Of a stretch of DNA of 5,815 bases, positions 1 to 5,815 are shown piece by piece. The DNA comes from an uncultured Pseudomonadota bacterium (GTDB lineage Bacteria > Myxococcota_A > UBA9042 > CAIXZC01): contig CALFHQ010000277.1 in assembly GCA_937876385.1 (NCBI GenBank), positions 1 to 5,815 of the forward strand. Direction: 5' to 3'. Under the pieces are notes generated by a model. It searched no databases and was not told the DNA's origin. It saw only the letters and a program-made list of their open reading frames with translations. The translations under genes were made by a program, and so were the position numbers. Position 1 is the stretch's first letter, and each line of letters begins with the position of its first letter.

Positions 1-1
1 A

Positions 2-2404
2 GGGAAGAAAGTCGCCATCTGCGAACAGGTGGAAGACCCTCGGGAGGCCAAAGGGGTCGTGCGACGGGAGATCACCCGAATCGTATCTCCGGGAGTGGTC
101 CTTGATCCTGATACCTTGGATGCCTCGACAAACAACTTCCTGGGAGCCATCGTTCAGGGACTTGACGGCATCGGGTTTGCCTACGTCGACGCCTCTACAG
201 GAGACTTCAACGCCTGCCGCACAGACGATTTTTCCCAGCTTCGAATCGAATTGGCTCGTGTCGAACCCCGTGAAATCATTTTCCCCGAGAAATCGCAGGG
301 TATCTCCCAGAAGCTATCTGGAATCCTCCCACATGCGTCCATCCACAGCGCCCCTGACAGCTACTTCGAGCCGTCAAAGGCTCGGGCTCGCCTTACCCAA
401 TGGGCGGAGTTGGAGGGGGTGCCGCCGGAGGTCGCACTGTCTGCGGGGGGACTCATCGGCTACCTGGAAGGGCTCCAGCGTTCCGAGACCCTGCAGGTAA
501 ACCAACTGGAGATATACGAGGTCAAGAACTACCTCGTCATGGATGAGACGGCGGTGTCCGACCTGGAGCTTTTTCGAACCCTCACGGACAACCGAAAGAA
601 GGGCTCGCTATTAGGCGCCATCGACCGAACTCGAACTCCCATGGGAGCGCGCCTCCTGAAACGATGGCTGGCCTATCCGCTGGTTGACGAAGACAAGATC
701 AACCGCCGCCTGGATGCTGTGGCCGAGCTTTACAAAGACTCTGTGCAACGCCGAGATCTCATCGATTCCCTCAAAGCACTCCACGACATGGAAAGACTGG
801 CCACCCGAGCCGTCACCGGCACCGCCACCCCCCGGGAGCTGCGCTCACTGGCAATTTCCATGGAGGGGCTCACCCCCCTTCGAGAAGAGCTGGCAGCCTG
901 CCAAGCTACAGCCCTCATCGAAATCTCCCGTGAATTGGTCAACCCCCCTCCTCCGCTGTCAAAGGCAGCGTTGCACCTGGACGACGACCCACCGGCAACG
1001 ATTCGGGAGGGGGGGATCTTCAAGGAAGGCTACAACGACGAGCTGGACAAGCTTCGAGAGCTGGCTCGGGGGGGCAAGCAGTGGCTCCTCGAGTACGAAG
1101 CCAGGCAACGACAGGACACCGGTATCACCTCCTTGAAGATTCGGTACAACCGAGTCTTCGGATACTATATGGAGGTCACCCGGCCGAATCTTCATCTGGT
1201 CCCGGAGCACTATCTCAGAAAGCAGACCCTGGTCAACGCCGAGCGTTTCTATACCCCGGAGCTCAAGGAATACGAAGAGAAGGTTCTCTCTGCACAAGAT
1301 CAAAGCCACCTGCTGGAAGAGGAACTGTTTGTCGCACTCATGGAGGAGGTGGCTGCTCATCGAGGGCCCATCCTCAAGGCAGCATCGGCGGTGGCGCGAT
1401 TGGACGTCTTCTCGTCCTTTGCCGAGTTGGCTCAAGACCAGGACTACACACGCCCGGAAGTGGCCATGGACGACCGTATCGAGCTGTCGGAGAGTCGCCA
1501 CCCCGTGGTGGAACAGGTTCTTCCCACAGGGCGCTTCGTCCCCAACGACATCCTTCTCGACAACGAAGAGAACCAACTCCTCATCATCACCGGCCCCAAC
1601 ATGGCAGGAAAATCCACCATCATGCGGCAGGTGGCGTTGGTGGTCATCTTAGGACAGATGGGGAGCTTTGTGCCGGCCAGAAACGCACACATCGGAATTG
1701 CAGACCGAATCTTCACTCGTGTGGGTGCCACAGACAGCCTCGCCCGTGGACTCTCCACGTTCATGGTGGAGATGACGGAAGCAGCAGAGATTCTCAAACG
1801 AGCCACCCGGCGCAGCCTGGTCATCCTGGATGAAGTGGGTCGAGGAACCAGCACCTACGACGGCCTCTCCATCGCCTGGTCCATGACAGAGTACCTCCAC
1901 GACTTCCTTCGCTCACGCACCCTCTTCGCCACCCACTACCATGAACTGACCCAGCTCTCCCAAACCCGGAAGCGAGTCAAGAATGTGTCGGTGGCGGTGA
2001 AGGAATTTAACGACGAAATCCTCTTTCTCCACCGCCTGGTGGAGGGGGCCACGAACCGTTCCTACGGGGTCCAGGTGGCCCGTTTGGCCGGAGTTCCCAG
2101 GCCAGTCATCGAACGAAGCAAAGAGATCCTGGCGTCTCTGGAGGAAGGGAACGGAGATATCCAGATTCAACGTCCTCGCCCGGACCGCAAGCGCCGGGGA
2201 GCCGCCACCAGTCGAGATCTCTTCTCGGCAGGCAGAGAACAGGTGGAAACCGCTTCCCCGGTGGATGAAGGGGCAAGAAAGCTCAGGAGGCGCATCGAAG
2301 AGTTGTCGCTTGATACCTTCACCCCCATTGAGGCACTGAACCTGCTCTACTCGATGAAGCAGGAGTTGTCGAAGGAGGGCAAAAAGAAGCCCTCTGCGGA
2401 ATAG
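2..2404 (+). CDS. mutS: DNA mismatch repair protein MutS (5' end outside window)
   Basis: MutS recognises base mismatches and small insertion loops in newly replicated DNA and uses ATP to recruit MutL. The reading frame is open from base 2, so the gene enters from upstream; the GTG at 29 is an internal valine codon within the conserved VAICEQVEDP stretch, not a start. 800 residues are visible. By alignment from memory with E. coli MutS (853 aa) about 86 residues are missing, including the Phe-x-Glu mismatch-reading motif. The connector domain lies roughly at 100-480 and the lever/clamp region at about 540-1420, including IRYNRVFGYYMEVTRPN near 1136-1189. The ATPase domain follows: Walker A GPNMAGKST at 1592-1618, STFMVEMTEAAEIL near 1754-1795, Walker B LVILDEVGRGTST at 1817-1855, and ATHYHEL at 1928-1948. 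The C-terminal helical end reads DTFTPIEALNLLYSMKQEL. No mutL is in the window. Identification is essentially certain; MutS1 rather than MutS2 because connector and clamp domains are present and no Smr domain follows. Confidence 0.98.
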   Translation, partial: GKKVAICEQVEDPREAKGVVRREITRIVSPGVVLDPDTLDASTNNFLGAIVQGLDGIGFAYVDASTGDFNACRTDDFSQLRIELARVEPREIIFPEKSQGISQKLSGILPHASIHSAPDSYFEPSKARARLTQWAELEGVPPEVALSAGGLIGYLEGLQRSETLQVNQLEIYEVKNYLVMDETAVSDLELFRTLTDNRKKGSLLGAIDRTRTPMGARLLKRWLAYPLVDEDKINRRLDAVAELYKDSVQRRDLIDSLKALHDMERLATRAVTGTATPRELRSLAISMEGLTPLREELAACQATALIEISRELVNPPPPLSKAALHLDDDPPATIREGGIFKEGYNDELDKLRELARGGKQWLLEYEARQRQDTGITSLKIRYNRVFGYYMEVTRPNLHLVPEHYLRKQTLVNAERFYTPELKEYEEKVLSAQDQSHLLEEELFVALMEEVAAHRGPILKAASAVARLDVFSSFAELAQDQDYTRPEVAMDDRIELSESRHPVVEQVLPTGRFVPNDILLDNEENQLLIITGPNMAGKSTIMRQVALVVILGQMGSFVPARNAHIGIADRIFTRVGATDSLARGLSTFMVEMTEAAEILKRATRRSLVILDEVGRGTSTYDGLSIAWSMTEYLHDFLRSRTLFATHYHELTQLSQTRKRVKNVSVAVKEFNDEILFLHRLVEGATNRSYGVQVARLAGVPRPVIERSKEILASLEEGNGDIQIQRPRPDRKRRGAATSRDLFSAGREQVETASPVDEGARKLRRRIEELSLDTFTPIEALNLLYSMKQELSKEGKKKPSAE

Positions 2405-2486
2405 GTTTGAAAGCCAACGTGTTGCAATCCAAACTGCTTCTGGCAGGATGCAAACAGAACGGTGGTAAGAGAAGAAAATGGGGAGC

Positions 2487-2504
2487 GGGCGTTCCTTGAC
2501 GCCC
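2487..2504 (+). terminator. GC-rich hairpin after mutS, possible weak terminator
   Basis: GGGCGT at 2487-2492 pairs perfectly with ACGCCC at 2499-2504 across a 6-base loop (TCCTTG), 83 bases after the mutS stop. A short run of four T (2511-2514) follows, but only after six intervening bases, so it is not a textbook intrinsic terminator. A second weak stem, CTTTT/AAAAG at 2510-2514 and 2520-2524, lies next to it. The hairpin could end mutS transcripts inefficiently or be a processing or stability element. The stem is seen directly; the terminator role is inference. Confidence 0.35.
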
Positions 2505-2524
2505 CTGGGCTTTTCCTGTAAAAG
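2496..2524 (+). promoter_or_regulatory. Candidate sigma70-type promoter for the skp operon
   Basis: TTGACG at 2496-2501 matches the -35 consensus TTGACA at five of six positions. After a 17-base spacer comes TAAAAG (2519-2524), which matches TATAAT at four of six. Transcription would begin near 2531, leaving a leader of about 38 bases before the chaperone start at 2569. The -35 box overlaps the loop and 3' arm of the hairpin at 2487-2504. The site is in the right place between two functionally unrelated genes, but a match of this quality can occur by chance and the host sigma-factor preference is unknown. Confidence 0.35.
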
Positions 2525-2555
2525 GATGGGCGCAAAACTTCCGTTTGCTGGAACC

Positions 2556-2562
2556 AAAGGAG
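2556..2562 (+). promoter_or_regulatory. Shine-Dalgarno site of the Skp-like gene
   Basis: AAAGGAG lies 6 bases before the ATG at 2569. It decides the start: an in-frame upstream codon at 2545 would place the ribosome site inside the gene and put extra residues (MLEPKENG) before a normal signal peptide. Confidence 0.85.
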
Positions 2563-2568
2563 AACGGC

Positions 2569-3093
2569 ATGAAGTGGAACAGAAAGACCCTCCTTGCTAT
2601 GGGTGTGGCTCTCGTTACGATGTTTGGACTGTCGACCATGGCCTTGGCCGAAGTGAAGATTGGTGTGGTGGATCTCCAGTTGGCTATTGCCTCCACGAAG
2701 GAGGGCAAGGCGGCCAAATCGAAGCTCGAGAAATTCACCAAGGAAAAGCAGGAAGAACTGGACAAGAAAGTTGAGAAGATAAAGAAGATGGAAGCCGAGA
2801 TGCAAAAGCAGCTTCCCCTCATGAGCGAAGACGGAAAGAAGGACATGCTGGAGCGGTACCGCAAGGAAATGCAGGAACTCCAGGAGAGCTACATGGGAAA
2901 CCAGGAAGAGTTGGCCAAGCGCAAGCAGAAGCTGCTGCAGCCTATTCTCGAGAAGATGGGCACCATCGTCCAGGATATTGCCCTGACGAAGGGATTCACC
3001 GTAATCCTCGACAAGGGGGACGGCTCGGTCCTCTACTTCGATCCGGCTACTGACTTGACCTCTGAAGTCATCAAGCAGTACAACGCGAAATGA
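2569..3093 (+). CDS. skp: Periplasmic chaperone, OmpH/Skp family
   Basis: Skp-family proteins are trimeric, jellyfish-shaped periplasmic chaperones that hold unfolded outer-membrane and other exported proteins after Sec export. The 174-residue product starts with a Sec signal peptide: basic MKWNRK, a hydrophobic core, and an ALA|E cleavage site after residue 27. The mature chain would be about 147 residues, close to the E. coli form. It opens with the family strand KIGVVDLQLAIASTKEGKAAK (residues 30-50), followed by a long charged, Lys/Glu-rich helical region (about 50-130) expected to form the coiled-coil tentacles. It closes with the beta segment GFTVILDKGDGSVLYFDP and DLTSEVIKQYN, returning to the body domain. 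The start is fixed by AAAGGAG 6 bases upstream. The stop codon overlaps the start of the next lipoprotein gene (ATGA at 3090-3093), implying translational coupling. It is not next to bamA or lpxD here, unlike in many proteobacteria. Family is clear; strict orthology to E. coli Skp is inferred. Confidence 0.92.
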   Translation: MKWNRKTLLAMGVALVTMFGLSTMALAEVKIGVVDLQLAIASTKEGKAAKSKLEKFTKEKQEELDKKVEKIKKMEAEMQKQLPLMSEDGKKDMLERYRKEMQELQESYMGNQEELAKRKQKLLQPILEKMGTIVQDIALTKGFTVILDKGDGSVLYFDPATDLTSEVIKQYNAK

Positions 3094-4880
3094 GTTGCCC
3101 TGGGCCCAGACGCGCCGCCTGGGTGCTCTGGCCCATGGTGTGCCTCACCCTCTCGGCTTGTTCTTCGCCTGAAAAGCCGCCCCAAGATTCCCCCCGAGAA
3201 CCGTTGACCGTGTCCCCAATGCAGCGGGAAGCCAACCCGGAGGAGTCTGCCGAGGTTGTCCCCACATTCCTCTCCTTTGAGCAGCTCACGGCGGGTCTCA
3301 TCCTGGATCGGCAAAATGACCGGCCCACCAGTTCCCGGAAAGAGGAGCCCCTGGATCGCCCCCTCTTCGCCGCCGAGTTGGAGCCCAACAATACTGCCCA
3401 AACCGCGACGGAATGCGTCTTCCCGGCGCTCTTGCAAGGAGTTGTGCACCCCCTCCCAGGAAGCGACACAGGGGATCTGGACTGGTACACCTTCCTGGTG
3501 GAATTGGACCACTCCCAGGTTCTTCATGTGAAACTCACCCCCGTCCCGGACATCGATCTGGTCCTCGAGCTCTACCACGATGGAGTCCAGGGAAGGCAAC
3601 TCGTGTCTCGGGTGGACAATCTGGGTCCCGGTGAAGGGGAGGAGCTTCCGAACTTTCGCCTGGTGAACGGTCGGTACTACGTCCTGGTCACCCAGAAGTT
3701 CGAGAAGAACGCAGCCTGGAACATCCGGGTTCCCTACCGACTCGAAATGACTACTCGCCCAACGGAAGCGGGAATCGAAACCGAGCCGAACAACAGCGCG
3801 GCCCAAGCCATCGAGCTCTCCGCTCCAGGATCCATCACGGCCGTGGTGAACGAACCCTCGGACACCGACTGGTATCTCCTGAACATCACGAAGCTCTCTT
3901 CCTTCTCGTACCTGTCCGTGGAGTTGCTCCCTCCCATGGGGGGAACCCTGGTGCTGACTCTGCGAACATCGGCCCGGGAACCCATGGCGACGATTCGAGC
4001 CGAAAACGGCAACAAAGCCGTGCTCCCCAACCTGGCAGTGGTGCCGGAGACCGCCTTGTACTACCTCGAGGTCTCGTCCAAAGGGAAGCAAAGCGGCGGA
4101 GAATACACCTTGTCGGTGCAAAATATCCGGCTGGAAAATCGCATGGAACTGGAGCCCGATGGAACTCCCGAGCAGGCACTACGCCTGTATCACGAAGAGC
4201 CAATGAAGGGCTGGTTCCACGAACTGAAAGATGAAGACTGGTATCGCATCGAACCGCTGGACCTGGCGGGGACTGCCCTGGCCGAAGACGTCCCCCCCGC
4301 TTTGAACATTATCCTATCTGCCGTTCCCGGGGTAGACTCCATGCTCGAGGTTCTGGAATCCGATGGAGAGACGGTTCTTGACCGCTACGACTTCGGTGGT
4401 CGAGGGGAAGGAGAAGAGATCCCCAACCGTCCCCTCCCCGACCGGGCTGTGTTCCTGCGAGTCGTGGCGCTTCATGGCGCCAACCCCAACGCCCCGTATA
4501 CCTTGCAGGCGCGTCCGGTGATGGGAGATGGAATGGAGCGGGAACCCAACGACACGTTGGAAGAGGCGACCCCCTGGAAGGTCTCGGATGGCCAGGAAAT
4601 TCGGGGGTATCTGGCACCGGCCAAAGACAAGGACTGTTTCCTTTTCTCGGAGCCCCTGCCGAGTCTTGAGGTGGTGGCACCGAGGAATCGAGGGATTCTC
4701 ATTCAGGCCCGAGATTCCGATGGACTCATCTACCTTCGAAGAGAGATGGATGAAGGGGCCTCAAGCACCGTCGTCCTGGATCGACCCGGGACGCTACTTT
4801 GCCTCGAGAGCGCCGAGAGTTCCCAATCTGCAGGACTCGTCAGCCCCTACACCCTTCGTCTATCAGCACTTGATTTCTGA
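3090..4880 (+). CDS. Lipoprotein with four PPC-like (EPN...DxDWY) modules
   Basis: The 596-residue product begins with a lipoprotein signal: basic R7-R8, a hydrophobic stretch, and lipobox LSAC with Cys24 as the predicted lipidated residue. Ser25 at +2 would, by the E. coli rule, send it to the outer membrane. A Pro/Glu-rich, probably disordered linker covers about residues 25-93. Four diverged modules follow, each with an E-P-N/D turn about 30 residues before an aspartate-aromatic motif: 94-220 (EPNN, DLDWY), 227-346 (EPNN, DTDWY), 350-477 (EPDG, DEDWY) and 480-593 (EPND, DKDCF). Most end in a Y-x-L beta strand. This pattern resembles the bacterial pre-peptidase C-terminal (PPC) beta-sandwich, usually an accessory of secreted proteases, but no protease or other enzyme domain is visible. 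The start overlaps the chaperone stop (ATGA) and has no good ribosome site, so coupling is likely. A later ATG (residue 16) would leave too short a signal. Role unknown; surface binding or envelope structure is a guess. Confidence 0.85.
   Translation: MSCPGPRRAAWVLWPMVCLTLSACSSPEKPPQDSPREPLTVSPMQREANPEESAEVVPTFLSFEQLTAGLILDRQNDRPTSSRKEEPLDRPLFAAELEPNNTAQTATECVFPALLQGVVHPLPGSDTGDLDWYTFLVELDHSQVLHVKLTPVPDIDLVLELYHDGVQGRQLVSRVDNLGPGEGEELPNFRLVNGRYYVLVTQKFEKNAAWNIRVPYRLEMTTRPTEAGIETEPNNSAAQAIELSAPGSITAVVNEPSDTDWYLLNITKLSSFSYLSVELLPPMGGTLVLTLRTSAREPMATIRAENGNKAVLPNLAVVPETALYYLEVSSKGKQSGGEYTLSVQNIRLENRMELEPDGTPEQALRLYHEEPMKGWFHELKDEDWYRIEPLDLAGTALAEDVPPALNIILSAVPGVDSMLEVLESDGETVLDRYDFGGRGEGEEIPNRPLPDRAVFLRVVALHGANPNAPYTLQARPVMGDGMEREPNDTLEEATPWKVSDGQEIRGYLAPAKDKDCFLFSEPLPSLEVVAPRNRGILIQARDSDGLIYLRREMDEGASSTVVLDRPGTLLCLESAESSQSAGLVSPYTLRLSALDF
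3369..4868 (+). repeat. Four diverged protein-level PPC-like repeats
   Basis: Approximate module limits in DNA are 3369-3749, 3768-4127, 4137-4520 and 4527-4868. They are repeats only at protein level; I see no long identical DNA stretches, so the duplication is old. Modules 1 and 3 share an extra acidic loop with the pattern D-x2-G-x-GEGEE-x-PN (3615-3653 and 4389-4427). Module 2 keeps only LPN and module 4 lacks the loop. The distance from the EPN proline to the DWY tryptophan position is 33, 28, 28 and 30 residues in order. Module limits are estimated by eye. Confidence 0.75.
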
Positions 4881-4887
4881 CTCAACC

Positions 4888-4891
4888 GAGG
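4888..4891 (+). promoter_or_regulatory. Ribosome binding site of xdhC
   Basis: GAGG is placed 7 bases before the ATG at 4899, inside the 18-base gap after the lipoprotein stop. No promoter fits in this gap, so xdhC is probably read from the upstream transcript or from a promoter within the lipoprotein gene. Confidence 0.6.
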
Positions 4892-4898
4892 TCGAATC

Positions 4899-5693
4899 AT
4901 GCATGTGGAACTGTGGCAGGAATTGGCAAAGGCCGTGAACAACCGAACCCAGATGGCGGTGATTACCCTCATAAGAACCGTGGGTTCGACCCCCCGCCCG
5001 ACCGGGGCAAAGATGCTTCTCTACGCCGACGGAACCTTTGCTGGAACCATTGGTGGTGGCGCCCTTGAAGGGCGACTGCTGGATGAGGCCGGCAACGCCC
5101 TCGCTGAGGGAGCGCCCCGACTGGTGCAGTTGGACTTGAAAGGGGATCTCGACATGACCTGCGGAGGGCGGGTGGAGGCGTTCATCGAGGTATTCGGAAT
5201 CGCGCAACCGGTTTGGATTTTCGGAGCTGGGCATGTATCTCGAGCCCTGGCCCCCATGCTGGTCCAGACCGGCTTTGCCGTGACCGTGGTGGACGACCGC
5301 CCGGAGTGGGCCAATCCAGAAGCCTTCCCCTCTCAGGTGGATGTGAAGGTCGCGGACTTTGAAGAGGCCTGCCATGCCGTGGCCAAACCCGAGGAAGCAT
5401 ACGTGGTGGTGATGACTCGGGACCACAAGAACGACTTTCCGGTGGTGAGGCATTTCCTCCACCGATGGCCAAAATACATGGGAGTTATGGCCAGCCGCTC
5501 TACCCGTGCGGCGCTGCAACAGAAGCTCAAAGCGGACGGACTGGCCCTCCCCGAAGAGGGATTTCACATGCCCATCGGCCTCTCCATTGGCTCTAAGACC
5601 CCCGAGGAGATTGCCGTGAGCATTACAGCGGAACTCATCCAATTTCGAAGCAAGAATCGCAAGGAATCAAGGAGCCCGTCGACCCATGAATAG
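4899..5693 (+). CDS. xdhC: XdhC/CoxI-family molybdenum hydroxylase maturation protein
   Basis: XdhC-type proteins bind molybdenum cofactor in the cytoplasm and help its sulfuration and insertion into xanthine dehydrogenase-like enzymes; CoxI relatives serve CO dehydrogenase-type enzymes. The 264-residue length is normal. The N-terminal XdhC_CoxI domain shows VGSTPRPTGAKM (28-39), GTIGGGALEG (49-58) and MTCGG (86-90), whose Cys88 is the conserved cysteine implicated in cofactor handling in the family. A Rossmann domain follows: FGAGHVSRALAPM (108-120), the second-strand motif VVDDRPEWAN (130-139), VVVMTRDHKND (169-179), MGVMASRS (194-201) and the closing PIGL-x-IG-x3-TPEEIAVSI-x-AE (225-245). 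The last 15 residues are a polar tail without family features. It starts 18 bases after the lipoprotein and ends 8 bases inside the next gene. No hydroxylase subunit is in the window, so the client enzyme is unknown; XdhC and CoxI/PaoD types cannot be separated here. Confidence 0.92.
   Translation: MHVELWQELAKAVNNRTQMAVITLIRTVGSTPRPTGAKMLLYADGTFAGTIGGGALEGRLLDEAGNALAEGAPRLVQLDLKGDLDMTCGGRVEAFIEVFGIAQPVWIFGAGHVSRALAPMLVQTGFAVTVVDDRPEWANPEAFPSQVDVKVADFEEACHAVAKPEEAYVVVMTRDHKNDFPVVRHFLHRWPKYMGVMASRSTRAALQQKLKADGLALPEEGFHMPIGLSIGSKTPEEIAVSITAELIQFRSKNRKESRSPSTHE
5669..5674 (+). promoter_or_regulatory. Possible ribosome binding site of the last gene
   Basis: AAGGAG lies within the end of xdhC, 11 bases before the ATG at 5686. 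The spacing is somewhat long but usable, and it supports that ATG over the in-frame ATG at 5719. Confidence 0.5.
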
Positions 5694-5815
5694 CCCCCCC
5701 CGGATTCGGTACCTTCACATGGGATTCAGCCCTGGAACACAGCTTCCATCGGTGACCGAACTGTGGACACGTCTGCGAACCTCCTTTCACCGCCTTCCTC
5801 GAGTAGTGCAGGTGA
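5686..5815 (+). CDS. Start of an unrecognised gene, cut by the window end
   Basis: An open frame begins with ATG at 5686, overlaps the end of xdhC by 8 bases in another frame and runs without a stop to the window end (43 codons). The visible product begins MNSPPRIRYLHMGFSPG and continues with a polar segment containing TELWTRLRTSFHRLPRVVQV. It has no signal peptide or membrane segment in this part, so a cytoplasmic protein is likely. Support comes from the AAGGAG site 11 bases upstream and the close packing with xdhC. The frame beginning right after the xdhC stop is also open to the end, so the coding frame is not proven by this short stretch. I do not recognise a family; a role linked to molybdoenzyme maturation would be inferred only from position. 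Confidence 0.5.
   Translation, partial: MNSPPRIRYLHMGFSPGTQLPSVTELWTRLRTSFHRLPRVVQV

Noticed and set aside
29..31. GTG as the start codon of mutS
   Set aside because: The frame is open to base 2 and the preceding residues continue the conserved MutS sequence; the GTG encodes an internal valine.
1081..1833. 250-codon open frame on + inside mutS
   Set aside because: It shares bases with the strongly conserved MutS core and ATPase region in another frame and its product is a low-complexity Gly/Arg/His-rich sequence.
2422..2450. TTGCAA as a -35 box just after mutS
   Set aside because: At the usual 16-18 base spacing there is no acceptable -10 box; the site at 2496-2524 is better.
2405..2568. 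Search for a small RNA or riboswitch in the mutS-skp gap
   Set aside because: Only short stems are visible and no recognisable conserved RNA motif; nothing beyond the hairpin, promoter candidate and ribosome site can be supported.
2478..2774. 98-codon open frame covering the mutS-skp gap
   Set aside because: Most of it overlaps the signal peptide and first domain of the chaperone in another frame, and it has no ribosome site.
3033..4121. Long open frame on the - strand (362 residues)
   Set aside because: It lies opposite the lipoprotein gene, has no family features or ribosome site, and is explained by GC-rich codon bias on the coding strand.
4863..5642. 259-codon open frame on the - strand opposite xdhC
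   Set aside because: xdhC on + carries clear family motifs across its whole length; the reverse product shows none and is a codon-bias shadow.
1..5815. Mobile elements, CRISPR arrays, tRNA genes or toxin-antitoxin pairs
   Set aside because: No transposase or integrase-like product, no terminal inverted or spaced direct repeats, and no cloverleaf or small gene pair was seen.

Overview
The window is 5.8 kb of GC-rich bacterial DNA with all genes on the + strand, tightly packed and similar in codon style (frequent CGA, CTC and GGA codons). It carries a Gram-negative periplasmic chaperone (Skp/OmpH type) and a lipoprotein built of repeated EPN...DxDWY modules. Such lipoproteins are common in Myxococcota, Bradymonadota and related delta-type lineages, so that is the most likely source. 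This taxonomic guess is an inference of low certainty.

Layout: (1) positions 2-2404 hold mutS, the DNA mismatch-recognition ATPase. It lacks its 5' end because the window begins inside the gene; about 86 residues of domain I are outside. (2) Positions 2405-2568 are a 164-base gap with a 6-bp GC-rich hairpin, a plausible sigma70-type promoter overlapping it, and a strong Shine-Dalgarno site. (3) Positions 2569-3093 encode an OmpH/Skp-family periplasmic chaperone. (4) Positions 3090-4880 encode a 596-residue lipoprotein that starts inside the chaperone stop codon (ATGA overlap) and contains four diverged PPC-like modules without a recognisable enzyme domain. (5) Positions 4899-5693 encode an XdhC/CoxI-family protein that helps mature molybdenum-cofactor hydroxylases. 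(6) From 5686 to the window end runs the start of another gene, overlapping xdhC by 8 bases, whose product I do not recognise.

Functionally, mutS looks separate from what follows. The chaperone and lipoprotein look translationally coupled and probably share a transcript, which suggests an envelope-related pair. xdhC follows after 18 bases and may belong to the same transcript, although its biochemical role (molybdoenzyme maturation in the cytoplasm) differs from the envelope pair. I see no insertion sequences, CRISPR arrays, RNA genes or integrase-like genes. The most distinctive item is the four-module lipoprotein, whose modules seem to alternate in an A-B-A-B pattern.
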